64,000 bases of DNA from Syngnathus acus (Eukaryota; Chordata; Actinopteri; Syngnathiformes; Syngnathidae), in the NCBI RefSeq assembly GCF_901709675.1, contig NC_051105.1, positions 3,773,104-3,837,103 of the forward strand. The letters are read 5' to 3'. Positions 30,511 through 43,555 of this stretch are shown piece after piece; the stretch's first letter is position 1; each line of letters opens with the position of its first letter. Position numbers and translations under genes: made by a program. The notes beneath the pieces are model-generated. The model did no database searches, was not told where the DNA came from, and was given only the letters and a program-made list of their open reading frames with translations.

Positions 30511-33500
30511 TCCAGATAACCTTAGTATATAATAACATGCTCACTTTACTTTTCTATAATTCAACACTTTGCCATGGTAGACTAAAAGGCTCTCTGTGTG
30601 GAGTTGTAATTACGTGAAAGAGCAGTGGTTGCTTCACCTTGCAAGTCTATTTAAAGACTCGCTTCTAGATGTGTATTTTTCTTTTAGGCAAAACCTCCAG
30701 ATGTTCTTTCTGTGAATATCGCTCAATTTAAGTAAGGTAAATCATCCTAACTTTATTAACATTTCAAGCAAAATAGTTTTTCAAATTGAACTAAGTGGGC
30801 TACACACACACTTCATCACAAATCATTAAATAGTGAACAACAGATGGTCACCAGAAAACCAATTTTGTCAGCCATTTATAATTATTGCTCAAGTCCTATT
30901 TCAACATTTTTGGAAAACATAAAAAACAACACTATTTTTAGAACATATGTACACTGGTATATTTATTATTGACATTGTAAGAAAATCTTCAACCAGATGG
31001 GTGAACAAATAAGCAAAATAAGAAAATACCAATGTGTATTATAAAAAAAAAAATGTTCTTCCTGGTTTTTGAAGGTATTACAATATGATTTAGGCAATTA
31101 CGTTATGTGTCCGACAATATCCATTTATGCATTGTGCCGATACAGGACGTGAATCTCATCGAGATTAAGTGCTTGTACGTTTTTGATTTATAAAATAGAA
31201 TCTTACTATAAACAATATATTTAAAAACATGTTTTAATTATGAAACAGCAATGATTTCATTGTCAGGGGCACACAAACGATTGTATGTGATGCTCGACAG
31301 CCCTCACGGCCCTTGATTAACTTCTGGAAATAAATGTTCACTGATGCAGCGCCATTGAAATATGTAATACTAATGTTAACCACAGGGTGGCAGACATGAA
31401 GGCTGTAATTGTGAAGAAGTGCGTCTGGTCGGCCATCTTGGAAATTGAGGACTGCTCTGTTGCGCTATGTTGTAGTCCGCGGTAAGTTGGATGATTTACT
31501 CAATTAAGTACTCGTAACTTGATGAATTCTTGAGGGATTTATAAACGGAATGTTTTGATACAAACCTTACTCTCTGAATGTATAAATCGCGGATTTCTTT
31601 TTCAAACAACATGGCATAGTTGGCATGTGGTGTCAATAAGTACATCTCTGAGGCCGTTTGAAAATCGGTTGTGTTGAGCAATCTAGTTAATTTAAAGTCC
31701 GTGGTCCATTGACTGCAATATTAAGAGTGATCGACCAGTCCTGTGTCAAAACGGGCACCCTGTGACAACGGCACTTCAGATTGGCTCAAATTTCTAGAAA
31801 CGTACCTAATATGGTATTTTCATCTTTACATTTTCTCTGAAAAATATGACATTTTCCCACTTTACACTTGCTGCTTTGTATTTGTACGAGTGAAACTTTT
31901 AACTTGGGAAAATGTCACGACTCTCTTTAGAATTATGACTGTTCTCATAAGATTTCAATTTACAACTGTGGGAGGGGAAATGCATCTTGAAATGGGAAAC
32001 ACTTGTTTTTACCAGATTGTGTGTATCTTTAGCTTCCTCTCCTGTGATAGGATGTAAAGCATGTTGACTAGCATGAGTGCCCCAAGGCAGCGAGGGTCTC
32101 TGTCAGACAACACCCCTCCCCCCTGTAGGAGGGTCTGACCGGTAATGCGTGGCCCGCCGTCAGCCAAGCCTGGAGCTCGTCATGCATCCAGATGACCGCC
32201 AACCGGCAGCCTATCGCACACTAAAAACAAAGGAAGCCACATTCCTTGCGTATTCCCACACGAGCGCACATCCTGGAGCAAGGGAAGAGCGGGACACCGG
32301 GGTGGTGGAGTGGGGGCTGGCTGGGGGTCCGATGGGGATTGACTGGGAACGACTTCTGATGCCGAGCGTCTTATCAGCCTTGTTTGCGCACTTTCCCCTC
32401 CCCAAAATCCTCACCCTTTCAATCCATCTGCTTGATCTGGAATCGTGTTGGGAAGATGAAGCATTGCTGCTGAAGGGTTGTTGTTTGTTTTTTTCATAGT
32501 TCTGGACACCTCTGGAAAGCACTATAATTTTCGAAATGAAACTTTAACATAGTTCCTTGACACTATGATGCCACAAAAGGGCAAAGTGCTTTAATTGCTT
32601 TACCCTACGCACAAAAACGGTGAAAGCTGAGTTTTTCCAGCACAAGAATAGAGAATTTAAAAAGAAAAAATCTTTGAATAGGGTCATTCTCAAATGCTGA
32701 ACCGTGAACGCGGTGCTTCACTGTATACTTATCGATGGCAATGCAATCCTAACGTGTCCATTTATTAAATACCAGTAGAACAATGAAACATACACAAAAT
32801 AGGCTCACTGAGGCAGAAGCTGTTGTCTGCCACAGCTCACGCGCCCAGACTCTCACACACAGACCCACTGTTGTCACATACTGCTCCTTCAGTCCCCACC
32901 AAGTTGATGTTACTCGACATAAAAACGTGTCTTTTCCACACATTTTATACTTACGATTTTTTGTGTGTTCAAACTTGTTTACAATGTGTTTTGAAAGATC
33001 TCTATATGGTCACATTGCAAATTTTCACTTACTGTATTTGAACCTTGAACATACTTGCAGCAAGCAACTCTTCACTGGACATGTTCCGTTACCAAGAACA
33101 TTTGTACGTAGATGTCACAAAAGGCTTTGGAGGTCGATAGTAGCAGAGGAAAAGTTGATGATGTAAGCCAGCTGCGAGAGAGCCGAGCAGCTTGAAGAGT
33201 GTCCTCGTGCCTTATATGGGAATTTTATCTGCTCCACTCCTGCTGCACTCCCATAAGATTGTTCTAGTGGACCACAACCACTGTTATGAGTTGAACAGTT
33301 GTCGTTTGCTTTCCAGTGTCAATAAGTGCGTTTTAAATGTGAACCAGGGTGATAGCTGGAGATATTTTTTTTTTTTACGTAGGGAGGAGACAAGTTTGGT
33401 AATGGGAGAGAAAACAGCTGGGAGACCCAGGTGGGCTCCGTCGGGTCTGAAGAGAGAATATGGCTCCCTTGAGACCTCATTCACACACGTACATGTGTTC

Positions 33501-34180
33501 AGTCGTATGACCCTTGCGATGCGGGGCGTGGGGGTCACCACACGAGATGGCGCTGTGACCGAGGCAAATAAAAACTTGGCCCTATTTTGGTAGACTCAGT
33601 AAAAACGGTCATCGTTTTTCAAAATACTTTTTTTGCGCAGATGATCTCGCGCGGTTATATTTAATTGAGGCACAGGCAGAGAGATTATCATCGGAATAAT
33701 GTTTATTCTAGACAGCTGTCTTTTTGTTGATTTATTATATTCTCATATGAGTATATATGCATGCCCTGGATTTCCACACTCAATTTAAAGCATCTACGCC
33801 TTTGTATGCAAACACATGGGTAGCAAGGTGAGGCGCAGTCAACATTAATAACGAGGCGCTACTGGAGATCCCTTGACAAGTATGACTGAAGTCTCAGGTG
33901 ATCGGAATGATCAGAGCTTTAGAGTAGGGGCCCTTGAGCCCTCTGTGCCTCATCACCTGGCCTCACATCACCTCCGCTATGAGTCAGACACGAGACAGGC
34001 CAAGGCGAAGGAAGACAAGCGAGAGACGCCGAAGATGCTGGCGGCCTCCAAGGAGGGGGTGGTCAGACGCACCAGGAATGAGTCAGACGTCCTCCTACGT
34101 GTCGCTCGATTCAATCTAAGATCCAGGTTGCTTTATTTGCAGCTATTCATACAAACTCTAATAGCCGGTATTTTTCTGAT
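30511..34180. other. Intergenic DNA with no gene recognised
   Basis: Mostly AT-rich. A GC-balanced, repeat-poor island at about 32080-32430 stands out (see findings). ORFs here are short and without family resemblance. Confidence 0.5.
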
Positions 34181-34189
34181 GCTGTTCGA

Positions 34190-36015
34190 CATCCAGTACT
34201 GAATGGAGGCTCAAAATCGAAACGGGAATATTCTAAGATAGCATCAGAGCTGAAAAAAAAAAACAATTTTACACAGACTGTAAAAATAAATTTCTTTTGA
34301 CTTTTTTCCCCCCGATGCTGTTCTGCAGAAATGGCATCAACACAAAATAGGAGAGAAGAGATTGACCTGCCAATTTACCACCTCTTTCAAATGTCCTCGA
34401 CATGAAATGGAAGGAGAAAATTGACCAGGCAATATTAGGGCTTCTGAAGTAGTAAGTGAAGCCCTACGGTAAAAGAGGCAGGATGGTGCCTGTGTTGGAA
34501 AAGTGCAAGAAGTGTGAAATGGGAGTCTTCTCCTGCCCTGTTGCTCTGAAAGCAATCCAGACCCTGGCACTGACATCATCAAATTATTACATTGCGAAAT
34601 GCTGCTTTTCATTGTGCAATCGCGCACGTTTGTGGAAATCTCCCGCTTGACTGAGTTGTGACTGAACGTGGATCAATGCTGAGTATTTTGTTATCGTTTT
34701 GCTGATTTTGTGGTGTCTGTGTGAAACATTCTCATGATGTAACAGATGCAGGACAATACGTGTGTGTTTTTGTGTAAGGAAAGGCAGGACAAAAATGTGG
34801 AGAGTGAATCTTTTCCCGCCATGATGCATTGAAAACATCTGTTGCAAAAGTAGATAATTGCCAGGTTTGAGGTTCCGTTTTTTTACAATCTCTGTGTGAA
34901 AAAAGGGCCCAACAGAAGCAGTGTGAAGTAATGCCGTCCCGGCGAGTGAAGGTTTTTGCAGGGTATCTGCGTGAAAGAGGCTTCAGTTCGAGGTTAAACC
35001 CTGGATGACCCGGTCACATGACTGCGTGAGTGAGGCGTGGCCTCGCGAGAAACGCTGACATCATGCAGGGTGTACTTCCTTTTCACATGACCACGGGGGT
35101 GATGTGATGGGCGAGGCTGCACACGTGTGACTCACCCACGACGTGATGTCAACCTCTGAGAAAATGGACGGCAACATGTTCATTTGTTCGGTTTTTTTCC
35201 GCAACCTCCCCGTACCTTCGCTGTTGGGTTTACTCGTGGGGGAAAAAAAAATCCACAAGATAAGAGTCTGCGATACGCATTCCTTTTCTAAAGCCTTTGG
35301 CCTTAACTTTTTTTTCCCTCGCTAAACCACCCAGCTGTTCCAGGGAGTGCAGACGGACACACTGGATGTTATTGTGCTGTTCCGACAGCGCCCAAGCAGG
35401 GAGGGGAGACAGCTGGACTCGTGTGGCCCGTGGCTGCCCGTCATTAGTGCCAGCCATCGCTCCCTTGTTCCGCATGCTCCCCAAGCGCCACACCCTGTAG
35501 AACATTCGCTGACCTGATTTCTGGCTGTCCTTCCACCTGGCCACAAAGTACCAAAATGTTCCTTGCAAGTCGACAAAAAATATTGCAGATTCATCATCAC
35601 TAGATGTGACATGCAAGCTAATGTTAGTTAACACTGTTCCTCTGCCTTATAATGACAATTGGGCTGCTTTTTCTGGGAAGAAGTTGTATATTAATGGCAC
35701 CAACACGGAACGGCGTACAGCGATTGATCCAGCGAGCTTTTCGCCTTCAGCTTTTTGTCTTCACTTCTTCCACGCTTTCTGTAAAAGGTGTTATTTTCCT
35801 GTCTTTAGCAAAAATACAGTTCTGCATGAAAGACCGCGGTACAGAATGGAAGGACAAAGTTGACCCGGCAATATTCCATCTTTTGAGGTAGTATCAGAGT
35901 ATTTCAGATGCCTCTTTCAGACTGAGACCGTTTTGAATCAACAACACAGAAACACAATGGAGTGAAGAAATTGATTTGGCAATTTTTCACCTTCCGAGGT
36001 AGTGTCGGAGCTCAT
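34190..36015. repeat. Scattered copies of a diverged ~60-bp unit
   Basis: A unit of the form ATGGCA-CAACAC, (G)AATGGA-GAGAA, ATTGACC-GGCAATATT, then GAGGTAGTATCAGAG recurs near 34190, 34331, 34400, 35692, 35840 and 35945. Identity between copies is moderate. It is not a recognised family and no ORF persists across units. Confidence 0.5.
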
Positions 36016-36419
36016 CGTGCGAATCTTTTTGAAGGGATTTAATGCAAACCACAAAAAAAAAAAAAGAAAGAGTAACAGGTTTCAGGAGTAGACTGAACTG
36101 ACGAAATCTGAGCATGAGCACAGCGGAGAAGAACACGAAGGAATGGGAATAGACCAAAACCAAACTAAACAAATACCTCAAAGCCACACTCTTGAGTTGA
36201 CAATACACTTAAGGTACTGTGAGACCATGACGTTTGTGCATCAAATAGAAAAGCAGCGAGTTGTAATTATTGTTGCACTGGTGAGAGGATGCAGTGTGCG
36301 GCCTCTCTAACAAGCTCCCACTCAACCCACTGGAGGCAGGCAGGCAGGAGGGAGGGTGGGAGTGGGAGTAGAGTGACTGCGAGCGAGGCTGTTAGAGCAA
36401 GTGGGTTGGATGTGACCAT

Positions 36420-36500
36420 TTCTGTGTGTATGTGTGTGCGTGCTTGTCAGGGAGTGTGTGAAGAGTGTGCATGTGTGTGTGTAATGTGTGTCCTTTTGTG
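36420..36500. repeat. (GT)n-rich tract
   Basis: Interrupted TGTGTG repeats; a second GT/GA compound microsatellite lies at about 36746-36783. Confidence 0.85.
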
Positions 36501-37405
36501 TGTGCTGTACTGGGATGTGGAAATTGAATGGAGCCTTTCACTTGGGCTGCTCGTCTCCCCGGGGGTGGGCTGGGTGGGTGCGGTTGCCATGGTTATTCTG
36601 GAATCCTGCCGCTAATGGGTGGGAGTTTGTGTCGCTCTGGCAACCTGGCCAGTCTAGGCTGGAATATGTGTGTGAATGTTAGCGTGTACACCAGGTGTGG
36701 TTGGATGGACACAGGAGGTCACATACGGAATACTGTATGTAGGAGTGTGCGTGCGTGTGTGTGTGTGTGTGAGAGAGAGAGAAAATGGATAAAAGGTGTT
36801 GCTGCACAACTTTAATATGTCAGTGAATAATGAATTTATCTTGATGACAAAATGAAGGTACATACAGGAAGTGGGTATTTATGAAGGTGAAGTTTGTGAA
36901 GTATATTTATTTGCAGACTCAATATCATAGTTTATCATAAATAGGTATGATCATTTCCTCTATGAGGGAATGAGGGAAATTGAGTTGCTCAACTGCACGG
37001 AATCAGGTGTCTATTCGATTTTTATCCGATAAAGATACAACTGCAATTACTACTTCTTACTGGCCAGCATGTATTTATGTAAATGGGCAGTATATAAGAA
37101 TCAGGACACAATTCGACACTTATTGATCAATTTCAACAGTAAGAATAGAAAAGATGAACTTTATTTGTCCTACAAGTTGGAAAATTGCAAATAATGATAA
37201 TAATAATGAAAGTGCTTTTTTGTTGTTGTTGTTGTTGCAGTTTATTTTTTCGGAAGAATATGAGTTTTATATATGTGTTCAATGTCAAACGTATTCATAA
37301 AATTCATAAATATTTTTAAGATTATAGTGTCTTTTGGGGGAGTAGTGTTTATTTTTTCATATCTACCATGTATCAAAATTAGGTTGAAGATCAAAAAGGC
37401 TCAGT

Positions 37406-37437
37406 ATATAATATAATATAATATAATATAATATAAT
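37406..37437. repeat. (ATAAT)n microsatellite
   Basis: Six consecutive five-base ATAAT-type units. Confidence 0.9.
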
Positions 37438-38020
37438 GTCCATGACTTTTATTTATAATCAGATAATGTAGTATAGTGTCCATTTGGGGTGAGGCATTTA
37501 AACAGTGTATTGAAGTGGACCGCACTATACATTTGCCCACATACCCAAGAAGTGCGTAATATTGTCTTTGTAAATGAGGAATTTTTCCTGCAGGTCTTTT
37601 TTTTTTCAGTTGTACCTAAAGGAGTGAATAGTGAGGATCTCCTAGTCATCACACAAACTATTTTCATTTATCCTAGGAAAAGCACAGTGTATGTAATAAT
37701 ATTATGGTCATACGGTGATGAAATAATACTTCCCTTTTACGGCATTGTTGCAAGCGGGAAACATAATGCAGTCTGGCCCTCCCTGTATCCCCGTTACCCG
37801 CCCCATCTTAGCCCCGGGCTAGAGCAGGGCCTGGAACGAGGGACGGAGAAACCCATGTGAAGTAAACGTTAATGAGAGGTTACATCCCGTCTTGCATTTT
37901 TCCATAAGATTGGCAAAGCTCGTCAGTCTCACGCTTTACATGCTAATTTGTTTCATTAAGACCTGCCCCTCCTCAGTTTCTGTTGCTGAGTCTGACAAAC
38001 TTTCAGAACATTTCACATAG

Positions 38021-38318
38021 TAGAAAATATATGACATAATTCTCCCCCAAATCTTGAATGTTATGTATTTTTCCACTTACAATTTTATTCTTTTACAATT
38101 TATTCATGTGACAGAACAATTGTAATTGTTTTATTTTTCATTTCTTTTTTAGGAATTTTATGCATAGCAGTAGAAAATATATTACATAATTCTCCCAAAA
38201 ATCTTGAATGTTATGTATTTTTCCACAATTTTATTCTTGTACAATTTATTCATGTGACAGAACAATTGGAATTTTTTTTTATTTTTCATTTCTCTTTTAT
38301 GAATTGTATGCATAGCAG
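38021..38318. repeat. Tandem duplication, two copies of ~150 bp
   Basis: Copy A 38021-38170 and copy B 38171-38318 both begin TAGAAAATATAT-ACATAATTC, share CTTGAATGTTATGTATTT and TTATTCATGTGACAGAAC, and end GCATAGCAG. Few differences, so the duplication is fairly recent. Confidence 0.9.
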
Positions 38319-41300
38319 AGAACTGCATATGCAATGTGAGCAGATCATCCAGGTTCCTCTATTGCCAGTGTTGTCCTTGAGGGGATCAAGCCTGTGATAG
38401 TCACACAGATGTCTTGGCTGCCGTTTCTCTTTTGGAGGACTAATCCATGCGCTGCACCAAGCCCCTTTGGATTTAAAGGAACTCAGCTTGGCCATGTACA
38501 CCTCTTCCATTCCAGTCATTATGTGTGCCTGGAAAACACAGTGGGGAAAAGTGTTTCTTTTGTAGCGTGTCCAAAATGAATAAGAATATAAAGCAAAAGG
38601 CAATATTATGACTATGGTGATGCGTGACACAGTCGGTCAGCACACGCTCCGGATCAGGCGGCAACCAAATCATTTGTCATCTAACTCACAGCTGTCAACT
38701 TTGATGCATTTTGTGCCGAGAATTCAGTCAGATCTTCCCCCCAAAAAGGCAGTGACCAGAAGCTGGCTTAGACTCGAAGGACCCCGTAGAGGCAGAGTGA
38801 TGCCAAACCATTATAAAATAATTCAGAGAACACTTCCAAGTATGTCGCTGGCCAGAAAGCCAAACAATCAGCCAATCAAAGACAGCGCTACTATAAAAAC
38901 ATCTCATGAAAACTTGACTGATGCACAAATATTTCCTTTGTAGGATAAATTCAACTGTAGATGACCTTTTAATGGCAGTTGGTGGACCAATTCAATGTGT
39001 TATTTTGCAATATTGTGTTTTAAAGCAGATTTTTAAGCAATTGTCCTTAGATGTTTTTCCAGTTGAAAGGCAAATCTGCATTGAAGCCTTGTGTGAGTTC
39101 TACCACAAGCCTTCATGCAGCATGTCATGAAAAGCATGAAAAACAGACAGAGGATCCCGAACTTATTTTCACTTGGTGATACCACAGTGCAGAGAAAATC
39201 TGTATGTATTGCTGTGGAAGAATCAGTTGTTTGAAGGTTCGTAATTACCATAAAATCGATGCTAATTTCCATTAACCATCAAATATTAGTTTGCTAGGAG
39301 CATTTCCTTAGATGAAAATATATGATTTGGTTGAATGTTTATAAGGGGTCCTATTTTCATGCCAGCACAAGTCTAGTGACCACCTTCCATCCTGATAGTA
39401 CGTATCGCGTGATTTTTAAAGTAATACAAATGATTTTAAAGCAATACATACAACAGCAACAAAAACTTGAGAGATGAGCACTTTGCGCAACATGGTGGCT
39501 TGGCATTTAACCGTTAAAAGTGGATTTTCTTTGCAACCGTGCATGTGAACGTTTTCACTTTTGAAGGCAAAAAACGTCCTATTCTTAATTTTGAATGTTT
39601 TTGATCATCCTAATTAAATTTTGAGGAATTGTATTCATATTTATATGTTGTGGTATTCAAATTTACTTTTCCTGACTTGACAGGCTTCAGGAAAGTTGAG
39701 TAGCAGCAGCCGTGACATTCCCTCCTCAGAATTCTTGACACCTTCAAAGCAAGCCACTTTTTTTGTCAGTTTCTTTTAGACCCCCTCCTTTTTTTTTTTT
39801 TTTTCTTCCTCTTCTGCATGTTTTCTCCCCTCAGCCCCTTCCCAACCACTGCCAAGATTTCCACTCTGTAGCCCAGACAGCCTCAACCTTGACTCAGGGC
39901 CACCCCATTTTCTCAGCGGCCAACTATTTTACCAACCGCAGCTTTAACTTCACCGCTCCGCCTCCCGGCCCACCAGAATGCACGCGGCACCACTTGGGGG
40001 TCTTTCTGGGAAACCGCGCTATGAGAGGAGAGAGGGGCCGATCCGACATCCAAGGCCCCCAAAAGACACATACGTCATTGCAGGCAGTGGCCCCGCGGGA
40101 GTCGTCCGGGTTCGTTCCGGCGGTTTTAAATGCTTCTCGGCATACATTTGAGGTGTGACTTATTGAATGGCCAACACATGAAAAATGATTCTGGAGATGA
40201 CTCAACACACTCATCCAAGAGAGCATATTGGTGGATTAAAAAAAAATCTAATTGTACCACAGAAACTTTGAAAAACCCCAAATTCAAGAGGAAGATTTTT
40301 AGTGGGATTTCACAAATGATTTGAGGATCATTTGGCTACTCATCATTAAGACATGTGAGACAAATGTGAAAATAAATATTTTTTAAAAATACAGTTTTCC
40401 ACAGTCTTCAGAAGCACCCATGTGCCAAAAATCCAATTGGTGAGCAATTTCCTCACACTAGTAGTCTAGTTGAACCCTTTCTATAAAAAAAAAAAAGAAT
40501 AGTCCTTTGGACCAAAGAATTCAGACAGAGGCAGAGACCCAAATCTTGAAAGTTTCAACATAAGTCCAAGTAACTTGTAAGTTCACACACAAGTCATATG
40601 GACCTTTTTTTTTTTTGACAGAGACTACCACAAATGTGCTCAACAAAATCCGAATTTTGCCTTTTCGAATGTTGGCCTTTTCTGTCATTTTGGTCTCACT
40701 CACCCTTACCCACATGAATCCGACTGGCTGGAAATTTTCTCCCATCGATCCAATTACTCACATATAACTTTAATACTCCTGAATCAAGTTGGCTTGAAAG
40801 TTTTCATGTAATGCACTCTATAAAAAGTCAATGTATTAATTTCACCCCAAATCCTGCATGCAGTAAGTCACTCATCAATCTGATCGACTTGAAATTACTC
40901 ATACCAGAATTTCGCTTGAATCTGTATTTGAATTCAAAATGTTAGACCAAGAAAAATATGGACTTTCTTTCCCCATCCACCCTCTCGTCAGATTCAACCA
41001 GTTGATATGCTGACATTCTTACACTCCGGTAAACAAAGAAGTTGGTGAAAGAGTCACTGTGCCACTTTTCGCTGACACAGTGATATTTGTGGATTTGATT
41101 GGATGAAGGGGAATACATTTGTGTGTGTATTTTTTTTTCTTTTGAGCAGCAAGGGCCCACACTAACCACCCTGGGGTCTTGTTATCCTCCCCTATGCCTG
41201 AGCCTGGGGGCCACGCTAATGAATACTCCCGTTGCAGAAGCTCCTACGGCTCCAATTGGGATATCTACAGGGCTCAACCAGGCGCTTGCCTCCTCCTACC

Positions 41301-41890
41301 CTCCTCCACCTTGACTGAAAGTCCTGCTGCAGTGTGAATGAAGGCGGGCTGCGATGGAGACATTGAGGAGGGTAGGTGATCACACTGAATAATTGATGTG
41401 ACCAGTTCACTCAGGAACACCCTCAGAGTTTCTCTCCACGCACACACACATGCACGCACACACTTCGACATGCATACACTTCTATACACACCTTCTCTCA
41501 CACTGATTGTAAGGAGAAATATGCCAAGATTAAGTGGTTTAAAAATGGGAATTATTGGCGACTCCCCAATGCTCACTGCTGAAATGTCTTCCACTTTTGC
41601 AGTTTAATATGCTCGTCAAATAATTCTCTAAGACCATGACATTTCACCAGGTGAAGACAGAGAACCAGCATTTTAATTAGTATTTAAAAAGGACAACAAT
41701 AGTTCATTCCAACTGACATGGAATTTATTCTACATGAGAAAAAAAATGAGCCCCCCACCCCACCCCCCAAAAAATTAACATCCACCATCCTTTTAATTTA
41801 GACTTGAAATTTCACACACCGGCCCAGTTTAATACAATCATTGGACCATGAAGTTTCACCAGATGAGACCCCTGTTATTAAGCCCAACAG
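38319..41890. other. Intergenic DNA with no gene recognised
   Basis: Low-complexity and single-copy-looking sequence. A short related word (GAATC-GACTGGCTGGAAA type) recurs near 40714, 40781 and 40876. A poly-T run at about 39788-39804 is followed by a GC-balanced island at 39830-40130. No exon is supported. Confidence 0.45.
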
Positions 41891-41898
41891 GTCACACC

Positions 41899-42278
41899 CT
41901 AGGGCGACACCAGGGGGTGGCCAGGGGTGGCTATGACCACACCTGAAAATTTAGAAAGGGGTGGCCAGTAAATTTTCATGGCCACCCCTGGCGACCCAAT
42001 GGCCACTGCCCAGAATAGGTTGCATAAGCGTCATATATGCTTTCTATACTAAATGCATAAATGCCAGGCAAGCTGACCCTTTTTTTTTTTTTTTTTTTTT
42101 TTAAATCACACATTAAGCTAAGCATTCTAATCAGAATCATACTATTGATCTATGTTGGGAAATACAGTATGTGATTGTTTCGGTACTTGCTTATATGTAT
42201 ACATATTTCTGCTGTTTTAATCAGTTTTCGTGAGTTTATTTGTCCCCACCCCTATGAAAAATGTCTGGATTTGCCCCG
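41899..42278. mobile_element. Candidate non-autonomous hAT-like element
   Basis: The left end CTAGGGCGACACCAG and the right end, inverted, CGGGGCAAATCCAG are imperfect terminal inverted repeats of hAT type. Flanking 8-mers GTCACACC (41891-41898) and GTCACGCC (42279-42286) match 7 of 8, the expected hAT target duplication. It is 380 bp, contains GGGGTGGCCA palindromic words and a T23 run, and encodes no transposase. Confidence 0.6.
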
Positions 42279-43227
42279 GTCACGCCATTCACGCTAAATT
42301 TGATTGAGTTGACATTTAATAACAACTTCAAGACTCTGTCTCTGAGGATGTACAGTTTGGTGCTGACCCAGCCTTGAGGGAGGTCTGCACTCTATTGAGA
42401 GTAATTCAAGTTTTATTACTGTTCCGCCTAGTGTAACAATAATCCTTTTTCTTACCTTATATAAAACTTAATAAGGTTTCCCTGCATTCCAAAAATTCAA
42501 TTATGAAACATTCCACAAGAATCCAAATGGTGAGTGAAATCACTCTGATCCACACAAGCAAATGAAATATTAGCTTGTCGTTTTTTTGGGAGTTGAATTG
42601 TTGGCCTGTCTACCAGAAAATATAAAAATAACAGTTCTTTTATAATGTCTTATTAGGAGAAAAAAATTACCTCCTTGGTGTTCGTTGAGCTGATTTGAAG
42701 AAACACGCCTTGCTAATAAGGCCCAGTGAGACAGTGCTCTGCAAGCTACAGAACACTATAGTATATTGAATGTAATAGTAGCTAGTGTTATTGATAGGAT
42801 GCACCAGCACTGATGCACAGCGGCCATAATCCCGGCTCAATCATTTTAATATAAAAAAAAAGAACTGTCACAAAGTCTATAAACTAACCAATAAGTATAA
42901 TGTAGTGCATTTAGACACCACTAAAAAATGACGATAGTTGAAGTCTGATTTGCTGCAAAGTGCTGACCCATTCGAAATATTGGAAACTATCTGTACGCCG
43001 TAACGTGTGTGTTTGTGTGTGTGTGTGTGCACATGTATATAATGGCGGAGAGAGGGGGGGGTTGCTTTAAAAAAAAAAAACACTTGTGGAATGCCCCCCA
43101 GCAGAGTGAAGACTTTAGGATGGAATGTGTGTTTATATAGGAGCAATTTGGCATGAATAAGAACGATCCTGTGTTTCAGTCCCATCAGTCAGTAGCCCAT
43201 TGACCAACCTTTTGTGAAAAAGGAAAC

Positions 43228-43555
43228 TACCGTATTTTCCGCACTATAAGGCGCACCTAAAAAACTCAAATTTTCTCAAAAGCCGACAGTGCGCCTTATA
43301 ATCAGGTGCGCCTTATATATGGACCAATATTGAGCCACTACAGCAGGTGTGTCCAAAGTCCAGCCCGCGGGCCAAATGCATATATCTTATATATAGACAA
43401 AGTTTTAATATGGGCCATTCATTGAAGGTGCGCCTTATACTCCGGTGCGCCTTATACTCCGGTGCGCCTTATATATGGACAAAGTTTTAAAATGGGCCAT
43501 TCATTGAAGGTGCGCCTTATAATCCGGTGCGCCTTATAGTGCGGAAAATACGGTA
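43228..43555. mobile_element. Foldback MITE, copy 5 (composite subfamily)
   Basis: TA-CCGTATTTTCCGCACTA at the left and the inverse with TA at the right. It contains, in reverse orientation, the same CTGCTGTAGTGGCTC / GGACTTTGGAC / GGCCCGCGGGC insert seen in copy 2. The CGCCTTATACTCCGGTG block is duplicated internally. Confidence 0.85.
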
